From assembly GCA_945877365.1 (NCBI GenBank), contig CAMCRV010000010.1, forward strand, positions 1 through 64,000: DNA of 64,000 bases. Reading direction: 5' to 3'. The translations under genes were made by a program, and so were the position numbers. Of this stretch, positions 1-8,395 are shown piece after piece (positions within the stretch are counted from its first letter, which is position 1; every line of letters begins with the position of its first letter). A model generated the notes under the pieces. That model did not search any database. It was not told where the DNA came from and saw only the letters and a program-made list of their open reading frames with translations. This DNA is from an uncultured Clostridia bacterium. Lineage in GTDB: Bacteria; Bacillota; Clostridia; Oscillospirales; Oscillospiraceae.

Positions 1-981
1 CTGAAGATGGACGCCAAGTATGAGACCTATCTGCTGGGCACCGCCTTCGCCCGGCCCGTCATCGGCAAGAAGCTGGCCGAAATCGCCCTGGCAGAGGGCG
101 CCGACGCCATCGCCCATGGCGCCACCGGCAAGGGCAACGATCAGGTTCGGTTTGAGCTGGCCATCAAGCGCTTCGCCCCGGATATGAAGATCATCGCCCC
201 CTGGCGTGAGTGGGATATCAAGTCCCGGGACGAGGAAATCGACTACGCCGAGGCTCACCACATCCCCCTGAAGATCAGCCGGGAGACCAGCTACTCCAAG
301 GACAAGAACCTGTGGCACCTGAGCCACGAGGGTCTGGATCTGGAAGACCCCGCCAACGAGCCGGATCTGGACAAGCCCGGCTTCCTGGAAATGGGCGTGT
401 CCCCCTATCAGGCTCCCGACACCCCCACCTATGTCACCATCGACTTTGAGGCCGGCGCCCCCGTAGCCATCGACGGCGAGAAGATGAAGGCCAGCAAGAT
501 CATTGAAAAGCTCAACGCTCTGGGCGGCGCCAACGGCATCGGCATCATCGACATCGTGGAAAACCGGCTGGTGGGCATGAAGGATCGGGGCGTATACGAG
601 ACCCCCGGCGGCACCATCCTCTACTTTGCCCATGCCCAGCTGGAAATGATCACCATGGACAAGGACACCCTCCATGTGAAGCAGAAGCTGGCAGTGGACT
701 ACGCCGACCTGCTGTACAACGGCAAGTGGTACTCCCCCCTGCAGGAGGCTCTCACCGCCTTCGCCAACGAGGCCAACAAGTATGTCACCGGCTCCGTGAA
801 GCTGAAGCTGTACAAGGGCAACATCATCCCCGCCGGAACCACCAGCCCCTATTCTCTGTACTCCGAGAATCTGGTGACCTTCGGCGAGAGCGACTACGAC
901 CAGGCACAGAGCGCAGGCTTCATCAATCTGTGGGGTCTGCCCACCAAGGTGCAGGCACTGCGGGAGCAGGGGAAACTGTAA
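1..981 (+). CDS. argG: Argininosuccinate synthase, C-terminal part (5' end outside window)
   Basis: The frame is open from base 1, so the gene starts upstream and its N-terminal ATP-binding region is missing. The visible part contains segments typical of argininosuccinate synthase: [16 protein letters not shown] near the start, then [16 protein letters not shown], then the citrulline/aspartate-binding stretch with IAPWREW. The enzyme joins citrulline and aspartate using ATP, in the next-to-last step of arginine synthesis. argH follows on the same strand after a 452-bp spacer full of repeats, so the two genes are probably functionally paired. The stop is TAA at 979-981. Confidence 0.96.
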   Translation: MKMDAKYETYLLGTAFARPVIGKKLAEIALAEGADAIAHGATGKGNDQVRFELAIKRFAPDMKIIAPWREWDIKSRDEEIDYAEAHHIPLKISRETSYSKDKNLWHLSHEGLDLEDPANEPDLDKPGFLEMGVSPYQAPDTPTYVTIDFEAGAPVAIDGEKMKASKIIEKLNALGGANGIGIIDIVENRLVGMKDRGVYETPGGTILYFAHAQLEMITMDKDTLHVKQKLAVDYADLLYNGKWYSPLQEALTAFANEANKYVTGSVKLKLYKGNIIPAGTTSPYSLYSENLVTFGESDYDQAQSAGFINLWGLPTKVQALREQGKL

Positions 982-982
982 G

Positions 983-1413
983 CAATTGACAGTTGACAAT
1001 GGACAATTGACAATTATCCAAAAATCAGCGTGTCCGTGGGGGCGTCCAATGGTCGCCCCTGCGATTGCGTTTCAGCCTTATTCTAAATTGTATATCGTCT
1101 TGCGTCAGCAAACGGACAAATTGGAATTTGGCGAGGCAATGCCTTCCCCTTTGGGGAAGGTGGCACGCCGCAGGCGTGACGGAAGAGGTGCAGCACCGAC
1201 TAATTCTTGGCGGCGCACCCGGGCAAATTGGCGCGGAACCTCTCCCGACCTCGCTGACGCTCGGCCACCCTCCCCAAAGGGGAGGGCTTGGGCATCCCCA
1301 CAAATTCCAATCTATCAAGCATCTGAGCAAAACCAACAAGCACATTCTAAATTTTCATTCATCCCCGAAGGGGATACCACAATTGTCAATTCTCAATTGT
1401 CAATTGTCAATTT
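983..1413. repeat. Heptad-armed repeat (family D, copy 1) interrupted by other repeats
   Basis: This fills the argG-argH gap. The left arm (983-1018) is tandem 7-mers of the TTGACAA type. The right part (about 1352-1413) has the palindrome TCATCCCCGAAGGGGATACC followed by CAATTGT-type 7-mers. Between the arms lie a short hairpin element (about 1030-1068, GGGGGCG...CGCCCC) and a complete family B element (1118-1313). I read this as nested insertions. No gene is visible in the gap. Confidence 0.7.
1118..1313. mobile_element. MITE-like element, family B copy 1
   Basis: About 196 bp with terminal inverted repeats AAATTGGAATTTG (1118) and AAATTCCAATCT (1302-1313). Inside are the GC-rich palindromes CCTTCCCCTTTGGGGAAGG and CCCTCCCCAAAGGGGAGGG and a hairpin CACGCC-GCA-GGCGTG (1164-1178). 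It has no coding capacity. It resembles copies at 27275 and 31519 and shares its termini with family A. It lies inside a family D element. Confidence 0.7.
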
Positions 1414-1433
1414 CTTCAAAAGGTGGTAAGTTT

Positions 1434-2825
1434 ATGTCTAAGCTCTGGGCCGGGGTGACCTCCGGCGAAACCGACGCGCTGGCAGACGATTTCAATTCCT
1501 CCATCCGCTTCGACTGCCGGATGTACCGGCAGGATATCGAAGGCTCCATAGCCCACGCTGCCATGCTGGGGATGCAGAATATCATCACCCCTCAGGAAGC
1601 CCGGCAGCTTCAGGAGGGTCTGAAGGAAATTCTGGCGGATTTGGACAGCGGAAAGCTGGCCTTCGACATGACCTGTGAGGACATCCATATGTTCGTGGAG
1701 CAGGTGCTGACCCAGCGGCTGGGAGATGTGGGCAAAAAGCTCCACACCGCCAGAAGCCGCAACGATCAGGTGGCACTGGATCTGCGGCTGTACCTCCGGG
1801 AAGAAGGGAAAAAGCTGATGCAGGAGCTGACCGCCCTCATCGCCGCCATTACCGATCAGGCGGAGAAGTGCAAGACCTTCGTGGCTCCGGGCTACACCCA
1901 TTTGCAGCGTGCCCAGCCCATTTTGTTCGGTCACCATCTGCTGGCCTACAGCATGATGCTCCTCCGGGATGCCGGACGGCTCCGGGACGCCATAGAGCGG
2001 ATGAATGTCAGTCCCATCGGCTGCTGCGCACTGGCAGGCACCACCTACCACACCGACCGCTGGGCGGAAGGCCTACTGCTGGGCTTTCCGGATATCGCCC
2101 GGAACAGCATCGACGGTGTCTCCGACCGGGACTTCTGTCTGGAGCTGCTGTCCTGCCTTTCCATTGCCATGATGCACCTGTCCCGGTTTTCCGAGGAGCT
2201 GATTCTGTGGAGCAGCTGGGAGTTCAAATTCATAAAGCTGTCCGACAGCTTCACCACCGGCTCCTCCATCATGCCCCAGAAGAAAAACCCGGACATGGCG
2301 GAGCTGATCCGGGGCAAGACCGGCAGGGTCTACGGCGACCTGATGGCGCTGCTCACCACCCTGAAGGGGCTGCCCCTGGCCTACAACAAGGATATGCAGG
2401 AGGACAAGGAGGCCATTTTTGATGCGGTGGACACCGTCCATATGTGCCTCGGGGTCATGACCCCCATGATTGCCTCCATGGAGGCTCTGCCGGAGAATAT
2501 GTACAAGGCCGCCCAGAACGGCTTCATCAACGCCACGGACTTGGCAGACTATCTGGTGAAGAAAGGTTTGCCCTTCCGCACCGCCTACAAGCTCTCCGGC
2601 GGCATCGTGGCAGCGTGTATGGAAAAGGGCTGGGTGCTGGAAACCATGCCGCTGGAAGAATACCAGAAGTTCAGCCCCCTGTTTGCCAGGGATGTGTATC
2701 CGGCCATCGACCTGAAGGCCTGCGCCTCCTCCCGGATTTCCGTGGGCGGCACCTCCCCGGAGAGCGTGGAGCAGCAGCTGGCCTATGTCCGGCAGCAGGT
2801 GGAAAAATTGACAATTGATAATTGA
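1434..2825 (+). CDS. argH: Argininosuccinate lyase
   Basis: The 463-aa product cleaves argininosuccinate to arginine and fumarate, the last step of arginine synthesis. It has the fumarase/aspartase superfamily signature GSSIMPQKKNP (about residues 275-285), the HTARSRNDQ segment, and the N-terminal LWAG start typical of ArgH. The ATG at 1434 follows AGGTGG (1421-1426); a longer frame upstream only reads through repeat DNA. The last codons (KLTIDN then TGA) come from a family D repeat, so the natural C-terminus seems to have been replaced by repeat sequence. Confidence 0.97.
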   Translation: MSKLWAGVTSGETDALADDFNSSIRFDCRMYRQDIEGSIAHAAMLGMQNIITPQEARQLQEGLKEILADLDSGKLAFDMTCEDIHMFVEQVLTQRLGDVGKKLHTARSRNDQVALDLRLYLREEGKKLMQELTALIAAITDQAEKCKTFVAPGYTHLQRAQPILFGHHLLAYSMMLLRDAGRLRDAIERMNVSPIGCCALAGTTYHTDRWAEGLLLGFPDIARNSIDGVSDRDFCLELLSCLSIAMMHLSRFSEELILWSSWEFKFIKLSDSFTTGSSIMPQKKNPDMAELIRGKTGRVYGDLMALLTTLKGLPLAYNKDMQEDKEAIFDAVDTVHMCLGVMTPMIASMEALPENMYKAAQNGFINATDLADYLVKKGLPFRTAYKLSGGIVAACMEKGWVLETMPLEEYQKFSPLFARDVYPAIDLKACASSRISVGGTSPESVEQQLAYVRQQVEKLTIDN

Positions 2826-2876
2826 TAATGTGAATCAAAAGTTAATGGGATAAAAGAACGAAAAATGTCCCACTTT

Positions 2877-2991
2877 TGTCATCCTGAGCGCAGCGCGAAG
2901 CGCGTAGTCGAAGGATCTTCGCATTCTGTTTCTGCTAAGCAGTGGGTCAGTGCGAAGATCCTTCGACTCGTTTCACTCGCTCAGGATGACA
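2877..2991. repeat. Palindromic repeat, family C copy 1
   Basis: About 115 bp with inverted ends TGTCATCCTGAGC...GCTCAGGATGACA and inner inverted arms GTCGAAGGATCTTCGCA / TGCGAAGATCCTTCGAC. The whole element could fold into a long hairpin. It matches copies at 5531 and 54194. It occupies the argH-tatD gap. Confidence 0.75.
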
Positions 2992-3024
2992 GGGGTTTTA
3001 CTGCTAACCGCTCACTCATAACTG

Positions 3025-3058
3025 AAAACCAGGCGTGCTGCGGCACGCCTGGTTTTTT
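3025..3058. terminator. Bidirectional terminator between argH and tatD
   Basis: AAAACCAGGCGTGC / GCACGCCTGGTTTT arms around a TGCG loop, with T runs on both strands. It fits termination of argH (+) and of the convergent tatD gene (-). Confidence 0.85.
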
Positions 3059-3818
3059 ATATCCTATAGAGCCGTTTTCCGTTTTCTACGGTGATTTCGT
3101 GGATTCTCTCCACCGGCAAAGACCGCAGCTGCGCCAGCTTTTCCGCCATATAGCAGAGCCTGCTGGGGTCATTGCGCTTGCCCCGGAAGGGCTCCGGGGA
3201 CATATAGGGGCAGTCCGTTTCCAGCACAATCCGTTCCAGGGGAATGCTCTGCGCCACCTCCACCGCCTTTCGGGCGTTTTTGAAGGTCAGCACCCCGGTG
3301 AAGCCGATGTACCAGCCCCGCTCCACCAGCAGCTTCGCCATTTCCGCAGAGCCGGAGTAGCAGTGGAACACCCCCGTCACCTCCGGAAATTCCGAGATGA
3401 TCTTCAGTCCGTCCTCGTGAGCCTCCCGTTCGTGGACAATCACCGGCAGATCCAGCTCCCGAGCCAGCTCCAGCTGCATCCGAAAGGCGCGCTGCTGAAT
3501 TCCTCGGGGGATGTCCTCGTAGTGGTAGTCCAGCCCGATCTCCCCGATGGCCTTGATTTTGGGATTCAGTTTACATAACTTCCTATATTCCTCCAAAACT
3601 GCCTCATCCACCTCGTCGGCGGCATCGGGATGGGAACCAACGGCGGCATAGATATAGTCGTATTCCTGAGAGAGTCGGGAGGCTGCCCGGGAGGATGCCA
3701 GGGAACAGCCCGGATTCATCAGCAGAGCAATGCCCCGTTCCGGCAGGGAGGACAACAGCTCCTCCCGGTCATCGTCAAAGGCTCTGTCGTCCATGTGGGC
3801 ATGGGTATCAAACAGCAT
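3057..3818 (-). CDS. tatD: TatD family metal-dependent hydrolase
   Basis: The 253-aa protein belongs to the TatD family of TIM-barrel metal hydrolases, usually DNases. It has the N-terminal metal ligands in DTHAHMD (His6, His8), the AIGEIGLDYH glutamate motif, IVHERE, FHCYSG and the LETDCPY motif. The ATG at 3818 has an AGGAG site just upstream; a longer frame reads into the adjacent repeat. The gene stands alone and is convergent with argH. The substrate cannot be inferred from sequence. Confidence 0.93.
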   Translation of the reverse strand: MLFDTHAHMDDRAFDDDREELLSSLPERGIALLMNPGCSLASSRAASRLSQEYDYIYAAVGSHPDAADEVDEAVLEEYRKLCKLNPKIKAIGEIGLDYHYEDIPRGIQQRAFRMQLELARELDLPVIVHEREAHEDGLKIISEFPEVTGVFHCYSGSAEMAKLLVERGWYIGFTGVLTFKNARKAVEVAQSIPLERIVLETDCPYMSPEPFRGKRNDPSRLCYMAEKLAQLRSLPVERIHEITVENGKRLYRI

Positions 3819-3871
3819 GGGGGTTCTCCTTCTTTCGTAGTGAGTAGTTGTTGTCCTTTCTTCAGGAAGGA

Positions 3872-4039
3872 AAATTGGAATTTGGCGATCTAAAGGCCCC
3901 CTTGTGTAAAGGGGGCTGTCAGCGCAGCTGACTGGGGGATTGACATTTGTCAGGACAACCCCTCCGGCAAAAATCAATAGATTTTTGCCACCTCCCCTTA
4001 CACAGGGGAGGCTTTGGGCACCCCCGCAAATTCCAATTT
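3872..4039. mobile_element. MITE-like element, family A copy 1
   Basis: 168 bp bounded by AAATTGGAATTTG and CAAATTCCAATTT. Internal hairpins are CCCCCTTGTGTAAAGGGGG, GTCAGC-GCA-GCTGAC (3918-3932), GGCAAAAATC-AATA-GATTTTTGCC, and CTCCCCTTACACAGGGGAG. Copy 2 at 55905 has the same length and copy 3 at 63255 is inverted. The right terminus overlaps the stop codon of the next gene. No protein is encoded. Confidence 0.8.
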
Positions 4040-4571
4040 ACAGTGCATCGATGATATTGGGGTCATCGTCCCCGGAATCCAGCTTCCGATAGCGAAAGCG
4101 ATCCCAGATCAGGCCACCGCCCACCGCCATCAGCACGATGCCGCACAGGGCGAACATCAACCGGGAGGCGGTCATGGGTGACAGCACCAGCACCACGCCC
4201 ACCCCAAGGGTGATCAGGCACATGGTCTTGCCGGCGGTGCCCCGGTACAGGCTGGCACCGGCCTCACCGGCCAGCAGGATTCCCAGAAACCGGCTGAGAT
4301 TTTTCGCCAGAAACAGCGGATTGCCCAGCAGAAAGCCCCCCAGCCCCAGGCCGATCACCGCCCAGAGAATTCCCTGCACCCGACCCACAGGCCAGGTCAT
4401 CACGGTATAAAGAATACTGAGCAGTCCCACGCCCATGAGAATCCATGCCAGAACCCGGGTCACCAGAATTGTAGCCGCATCCGGGTTCACCAGCAGCACA
4501 AGGCCGATGCCCACCAGCATCACCGGCACCAGAAGGTCGTTCAAAAGATTCAAAAATGTATTCCTTTTCAT
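4038..4571 (-). CDS. HdeD/DUF308-like integral membrane protein
   Basis: A 177-aa protein with about six hydrophobic segments arranged as short Gly-rich helices (VMLVGIGLVLLV, ILMGVGLLSILY, GLGLGGFLLG and others). This is the pattern of the DUF308/HdeD family, whose exact role is mostly unknown. The N-terminus is basic and the C-terminus is acidic and polar. The stop codon TAA (4038-4040) lies inside the terminal repeat of the adjacent family A element, so the end of the protein may have been set by that insertion. Confidence 0.75.
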   Translation of the reverse strand: MKRNTFLNLLNDLLVPVMLVGIGLVLLVNPDAATILVTRVLAWILMGVGLLSILYTVMTWPVGRVQGILWAVIGLGLGGFLLGNPLFLAKNLSRFLGILLAGEAGASLYRGTAGKTMCLITLGVGVVLVLSPMTASRLMFALCGIVLMAVGGGLIWDRFRYRKLDSGDDDPNIIDAL

Positions 4572-4638
4572 AGCAGCACCTCATTTCTGTCATCAGTATA
4601 GCCCGAAAATGCAGCCCTGTCAATTATGGGTAAAACTG

Positions 4639-4682
4639 TCGTGGAGTTTCCTTCCTTCCCCTGCCGGTTTCGTGGAGTTTCC
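4639..4682. promoter_or_regulatory. Two direct repeats TCGTGGAGTTTCC upstream of the ParB/Noc gene
   Basis: The 13-mer occurs at 4639-4651 and 4670-4682, 31 bp apart (about three helical turns), ending about 50 bp before the ATG at 4733. The spacing suggests a protein-binding site such as an operator. No known operator was recognised, and it is not a parS site. Confidence 0.35.
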
Positions 4683-4732
4683 CTTTCCCGGATGCTTACA
4701 ATGGAGGCAGTATTCACAAGGGAGGAAGGGCA

Positions 4733-5515
4733 ATGCAATGCCAGAAGCTGAAAACCTATATGGAAACCGGCCGGGTGGTATTTCTCCCGGTGCGCTCCAT
4801 CCGCCCCAACCCAAGCCAGCCCCGGAAGGTATTCCAGCCGGAGCCGCTGCAGGAGCTGGCTGACTCCATCGCCCGCCATGGGATTTTGCAGCCCCTGTCC
4901 GTCCGCCGGATTCCCGGGGGCTATGAGCTGATTGCCGGAGAACGGCGGCTTCGGGCGGCTCAGATTGCAGGACTTTCCGAGGTGCCCTGCATCGTCATGC
5001 AGATGGACGCCCGGGAATCCGGTATGGCTGCCATGGTGGAAAATCTCCAGCGGCAGGATCTGGATTTCATCGAGGAAGCTCTGGGCATCCGCCATCTGCT
5101 GGAGGAATACCAGATGAGCCAGGAGCAGGCCGCCCGGCTGCTGGGGAAGAGCCAGAGCGCCGTAGCCAACAAGCTGCGTCTGCTGCGCCACAGCGACGCG
5201 GTGCTGGCGGCGCTGCGGCAGGGGGAGCTGACAGAACGCCACGGCCGGGCGCTGCTGAAGCTGCCCACGGAGGAGCAGAAACTCACCGCCATTGCGGAAA
5301 TCGTCCGGCAGGGGATGAGTGTGGCACGGACGGAAAAGTACATCGAAGCCCTGCTGAGCAAATGCCCGGAAACCCCGAAAAAGGCCAATGTGGGGGCATT
5401 TCTCAACAGCCTGACCCAGTCCCTGCAAAAAATCCAGCTCTCCGGCATTCCTGCTGTCTCCGAACGCCGGGAGACGGACAGCCAGATTGTGCTGACCATC
5501 ACCATACCCAAGTGA
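4733..5515 (+). CDS. ParB/Noc family CTP-dependent DNA-binding protein
   Basis: The 260-aa product has a ParB N-terminal domain with GERRLRAA (CTP-binding box, about residues 68-75) and ENLQRQDL. A helix-turn-helix domain with QAARLLGKSQSAVANKLRLL follows, then a C-terminal dimerisation-like region. It is either a chromosome-partition ParB or the Noc paralogue; no parA is adjacent. Noc is often encoded beside rsmG, but here rsmG lies 30 kb away in the same window. The ATG follows GGAGG at 4721-4725. Two 13-bp direct repeats lie upstream. Confidence 0.85.
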   Translation: MQCQKLKTYMETGRVVFLPVRSIRPNPSQPRKVFQPEPLQELADSIARHGILQPLSVRRIPGGYELIAGERRLRAAQIAGLSEVPCIVMQMDARESGMAAMVENLQRQDLDFIEEALGIRHLLEEYQMSQEQAARLLGKSQSAVANKLRLLRHSDAVLAALRQGELTERHGRALLKLPTEEQKLTAIAEIVRQGMSVARTEKYIEALLSKCPETPKKANVGAFLNSLTQSLQKIQLSGIPAVSERRETDSQIVLTITIPK

Positions 5516-5530
5516 GGCATTTAAACCCCC

Positions 5531-5644
5531 TGTCATCCTGAGCAGCTGTGCGAGTCGAAGGATCTTCGCACTGGTTTCATGCTGTGCAGTGGGAAAATGC
5601 GAAGATCCTTCGACTTCGCACTTCGTGCTACGCTCAGGATGACA
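5531..5644. repeat. Palindromic repeat, family C copy 2
   Basis: It has the same TGTCATCCTGAGC / GCTCAGGATGACA ends and GAAGGATCTTCGCA inner arms as the copy at 2877. The segments next to the ends differ between copies. It fills the gap after the ParB/Noc gene together with a terminator. Confidence 0.75.
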
Positions 5645-5673
5645 CACTTTTCTGCGGAGATAAACTCCTAACT

Positions 5674-5703
5674 GAAAAAGGACTGCCCGCGGCAGTCCTT
5701 TTC
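5674..5703 (-). terminator. Terminator of the zinc-ribbon membrane protein gene
   Basis: AAAGGACTGCC-CGC-GGCAGTCCTTTT, located just past the stop codon at 5704 on the minus strand and followed by T-rich sequence. It may work in both directions. Confidence 0.8.
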
Positions 5704-6117
5704 CTATGTCTTTTTTACAAACCGCTCCTTGCAGCGGGGGCAGGTGATGGAGATTTTTCCCTTGCCCCGGGGAACCCGAACGGTCTGGCGGCACTTGGGG
5801 CAGGCATAGTAGCGGTGATCCCGATCCTTAATCTGCTCCGTCAGCTGGAAGAATTTCCGGTTTTCCATGTACCGCCGGTAGGTGTTCCGGGACAGGCACC
5901 GGAAAATCGCCCAGAACATCAGGCCGTAGCTCAGCACCCACAGAATCAACCCGATGGCAGGCTGCCGCACCAGCATGGACAGCAGACTTGCCACCAGCCC
6001 GGCGCAGAGAATCACCATATTCAGCCGGTCTGTGCCGTAGCGCCCCTCCATAAAGCTGCGCATGGCTGCAGAAAGATTCGTCGAAAGCCGATAGAGAAAA
6101 TTACGAAGTTCGTTCAT
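5704..6117 (-). CDS. Membrane protein with C-terminal zinc ribbon
   Basis: A 137-aa protein with two adjacent hydrophobic helices (about residues 34-52 and 55-74). A basic stretch and a C-terminal zinc-ribbon-like module follow, with CPKC (about 106-109) and CPRC (about 126-129). The cytoplasmic zinc ribbon probably contacts nucleic acid or protein. I do not recognise a characterised homologue. It is monocistronic, with its own terminator. Confidence 0.7.
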   Translation of the reverse strand: MNELRNFLYRLSTNLSAAMRSFMEGRYGTDRLNMVILCAGLVASLLSMLVRQPAIGLILWVLSYGLMFWAIFRCLSRNTYRRYMENRKFFQLTEQIKDRDHRYYACPKCRQTVRVPRGKGKISITCPRCKERFVKKT

Positions 6118-6251
6118 AGCCTACATGATCACCTTTTGCTGTTTGTCTTGCTTTTTTCTTATTATATTGCTTTCCCGGCAGATTTCAACCGCCAGAAAAG
6201 AATGTTTACGGATTATTTAAGATTTGGCAGGCCTTCACGGACATTCCCCCC

Positions 6252-6280
6252 TTGGCGAATGGGGGATTGTATGGTATACT
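6252..6280 (+). promoter_or_regulatory. SigA-type promoter for the GH25 gene
   Basis: TTGGCG, 17-bp spacer, TATACT. The predicted RNA starts around 6287, and the TTG start codon is at 6322. Confidence 0.6.
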
Positions 6281-6321
6281 GGGTCGAAAGATGACGAAAC
6301 CCGGAAAAGGAGGGCTTTGCC

Positions 6322-7308
6322 TTGGACGATCTGGAGCAGCTGCAGGAAATACTGAGGGAGGATCCCGCTCCCACCCCCACACCCCGGCACATCCGCCCGG
6401 AGCTGATTATGGGAATTCTGGCCGGTGTGCTGGCAGTGGCCTTTCTGGTGCTGCTGGTGATGTGTATGCCTTATTTCTCCGCCGGAAAGAACGAAGATCC
6501 CCAGGCCCTGCGCCGCCCTGAGCCGCCCCTGCTGCTGGCAGAGCCGGAGGCGCAGACAGACAGCACCGAGAGCAGCGAGCCAGCCGAGGAGGAGACCACA
6601 CCCCCCACCATCCCACCGGAGGCCAACCCCTACGGACGGCTGCACTTCCAGTACAACCGCAGCAACTATCTCTACTGCACCGAGCAGCCCAGCTACGCCG
6701 GGGTGGATGTCTCCGCCTTTCAGGGGGACATCGACTGGCAGAAGGTGAAGGACAGCGGCATCTCCTTTGCCATGCTCCGGCTGGGCTACCGGGGCTGGGG
6801 CAAAAAGGGAACCCTGGTGGAGGATGAGTACATCCAGAAAAATCTGGAAAAGACAGAGGCCGTGGGGCTGCCCATCGGCGCCTACTTCTTCTCCCAGGCC
6901 ACCTCCATCCAAGAGGTGGATGAGGAGATCGAGTTCATGCTGAAAATTCTGGGGGACTACACCCTGAGCCTGCCCATCGTGCTGGACTGGGAGATTCCCG
7001 GCGGCGCCGAGAACCCCCGTACCGCCAACATGGACCCCCGAACTCTGACGGAGATGCAGAAGCACTTTTGTCAGGAGATGGAGAAAAAGGGCTTTGAGCC
7101 CATGATCTACTTCAACTGGACCCAGTCCAGCAACCTGCTGTACCTCAGCGAGCTGGAGGACTACGCCTTCTGGCTGGCACTGTATCAGGATCGGATGGTG
7201 TACCCCTGGCATGTGGAGATGTGGCAGTACACCCAGTCCGGCACGGTGCCGGGCATTCAGGGTCCGGTGGATATCAATGTGTATATGCCCAAGCTGTATA
7301 AGCAGTAA
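6322..7308 (+). CDS. Membrane-anchored GH25 family lysozyme (muramidase)
   Basis: A 328-aa protein: short cytoplasmic N-terminus, one transmembrane helix (about 28-50), a Pro/Glu/Thr-rich linker (about 60-105), then a glycoside hydrolase 25 domain. Visible catalytic-type motifs are GVDVSAFQGDIDW (Asp129) and VLDWE (Asp222, Glu224). It probably cuts peptidoglycan outside the cell while tethered to the membrane. The start is TTG at 6322, with AAAGGAGG at 6306-6313. It is preceded by a clear promoter and followed directly by a family E repeat. Confidence 0.92.
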   Translation: MDDLEQLQEILREDPAPTPTPRHIRPELIMGILAGVLAVAFLVLLVMCMPYFSAGKNEDPQALRRPEPPLLLAEPEAQTDSTESSEPAEEETTPPTIPPEANPYGRLHFQYNRSNYLYCTEQPSYAGVDVSAFQGDIDWQKVKDSGISFAMLRLGYRGWGKKGTLVEDEYIQKNLEKTEAVGLPIGAYFFSQATSIQEVDEEIEFMLKILGDYTLSLPIVLDWEIPGGAENPRTANMDPRTLTEMQKHFCQEMEKKGFEPMIYFNWTQSSNLLYLSELEDYAFWLALYQDRMVYPWHVEMWQYTQSGTVPGIQGPVDINVYMPKLYKQ

Positions 7309-7313
7309 AAAAG

Positions 7314-7444
7314 AACTGTCATTGCGAAGGTGACCGCAGGTCACCTGTGGCAATCCGTATTCCCCTTGAAATGCTCAAATGATTGGCGTTTTTCAGGAGA
7401 ACGGATTCCCACGCCATCCTTCCGGATGACTCGGAATGACAGTT
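7314..7444. repeat. Palindromic repeat, family E copy 1
   Basis: Inverted ends AACTGTCATTGCGA / TCGGAATGACAGTT. Near the left end is a hairpin GTGACCGCAGGTCAC (7330-7344); near the right end is GCCATCC-TTCC-GGATGAC. The middle has CAATCCG...CGGATT arms. Close relatives are at 26820 and 15044. Confidence 0.7.
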
Positions 7445-7466
7445 TTTCTTTTCCTTGGTTGAATTT

Positions 7467-8393
7467 TTATACCTTCGCCGCTTCCTTCGCCGCCCAGGTC
7501 AGACCTCTGGGGTAGAAGAAGCGGAGCTTCTCCTCCGCCACGGTGAAGACTGCCTCCCTGCTCCGGCGCAGCTCGCCGTCCAGATTGATGGCGTTTTCCC
7601 GGTCGCAGCGGACGATGACCTTATCCGTCCGGTAGTGTTTTATCAGCTTATGCAGCTCCCGATGGCGGCCGTTTTTATACTTGCTGATGACGAAGGGTAC
7701 CTGCAGCCGGGAGACCTTCTTCACCAGCAGCACATCCAGCTTGCCGTCGCAGGGGTCGGCCTCGGGAACGGGGTTGAAGCCGCCGCCGTAAAATCTGCCA
7801 TTGCAGATGCACACGAAGGTCTGTTCCCCATCCACCGTTTCGCCGTTGATCTCCACCACATAGTGCTCGCCGATGCCCCGGATCACATTCACCACCGTGG
7901 ACACCGCATAGGCTTTGAAGCCGCTGAAGCCGGGAATCCGTTTATAGCTGGCAACATCCGTGCCAATCCGGGCATCCAGACCCACAGAGCAGATGTTGAT
8001 AGCCAGATCGTCGTTGCAGCGGATCATGTCAAATTCCACTTCCTCCGCGTCCAGCAGCCGCTCCAGATCGAAAAAGGCCTCCGGCTCGTTGAAGATCCGG
8101 ACAAAGTCATTGCCGCTGCCCCCGGACAGCACCGTCACGGCGGCATTGGGGCAGCCAGCCGCGCCGGAGGCCACTTCATTCAGGGTGCCGTCGCCGCCGC
8201 AGGCGTAGATGCGGATTTCCTCCCCGGTCTGGGCGGCCTCCCGTGCCAGACGGGCACACTCCCCGGGGGCGGCGGACACCTCGATGCGGTAGTCAAGCCC
8301 CCGCTTGCCGCAGGCTTCTTCGATCTGCCGGGTGTAGCTCTCCGTGCGGTCACAGCTTCCGGCGGCAGGGTTGATGATGAACAGGTGTTTCAT
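7467..8393 (-). CDS. YegS/DgkB-like lipid (diacylglycerol) kinase
   Basis: A 308-aa protein of the diacylglycerol kinase catalytic family. It has the N-terminal FIINPAAG phosphate loop, the nucleotide motif CGGDGTLNEVASG and SGGSGNDFVR. The C-terminal half carries the GLDARI and CNGRFYGGGF motifs common in YegS/BmrU proteins. It probably phosphorylates diacylglycerol or a related lipid at the inner membrane face. The ATG at 8393 lies 2 bp after the stop of the methyltransferase gene upstream, so the genes are in one operon (QueH, methyltransferase, kinase). Confidence 0.9.
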   Translation of the reverse strand: MKHLFIINPAAGSCDRTESYTRQIEEACGKRGLDYRIEVSAAPGECARLAREAAQTGEEIRIYACGGDGTLNEVASGAAGCPNAAVTVLSGGSGNDFVRIFNEPEAFFDLERLLDAEEVEFDMIRCNDDLAINICSVGLDARIGTDVASYKRIPGFSGFKAYAVSTVVNVIRGIGEHYVVEINGETVDGEQTFVCICNGRFYGGGFNPVPEADPCDGKLDVLLVKKVSRLQVPFVISKYKNGRHRELHKLIKHYRTDKVIVRCDRENAINLDGELRRSREAVFTVAEEKLRFFYPRGLTWAAKEAAKV

Positions 8394-8395
8394 GG

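Noticed and set aside
986-1429. ORFs across the argG-argH gap
   Set aside because: They run through repeat DNA on both strands with no ribosome site.
2877-2991. Family C repeats as terminators of argH
   Set aside because: The long palindrome lacks T runs, and a proper terminator lies at 3025-3058.
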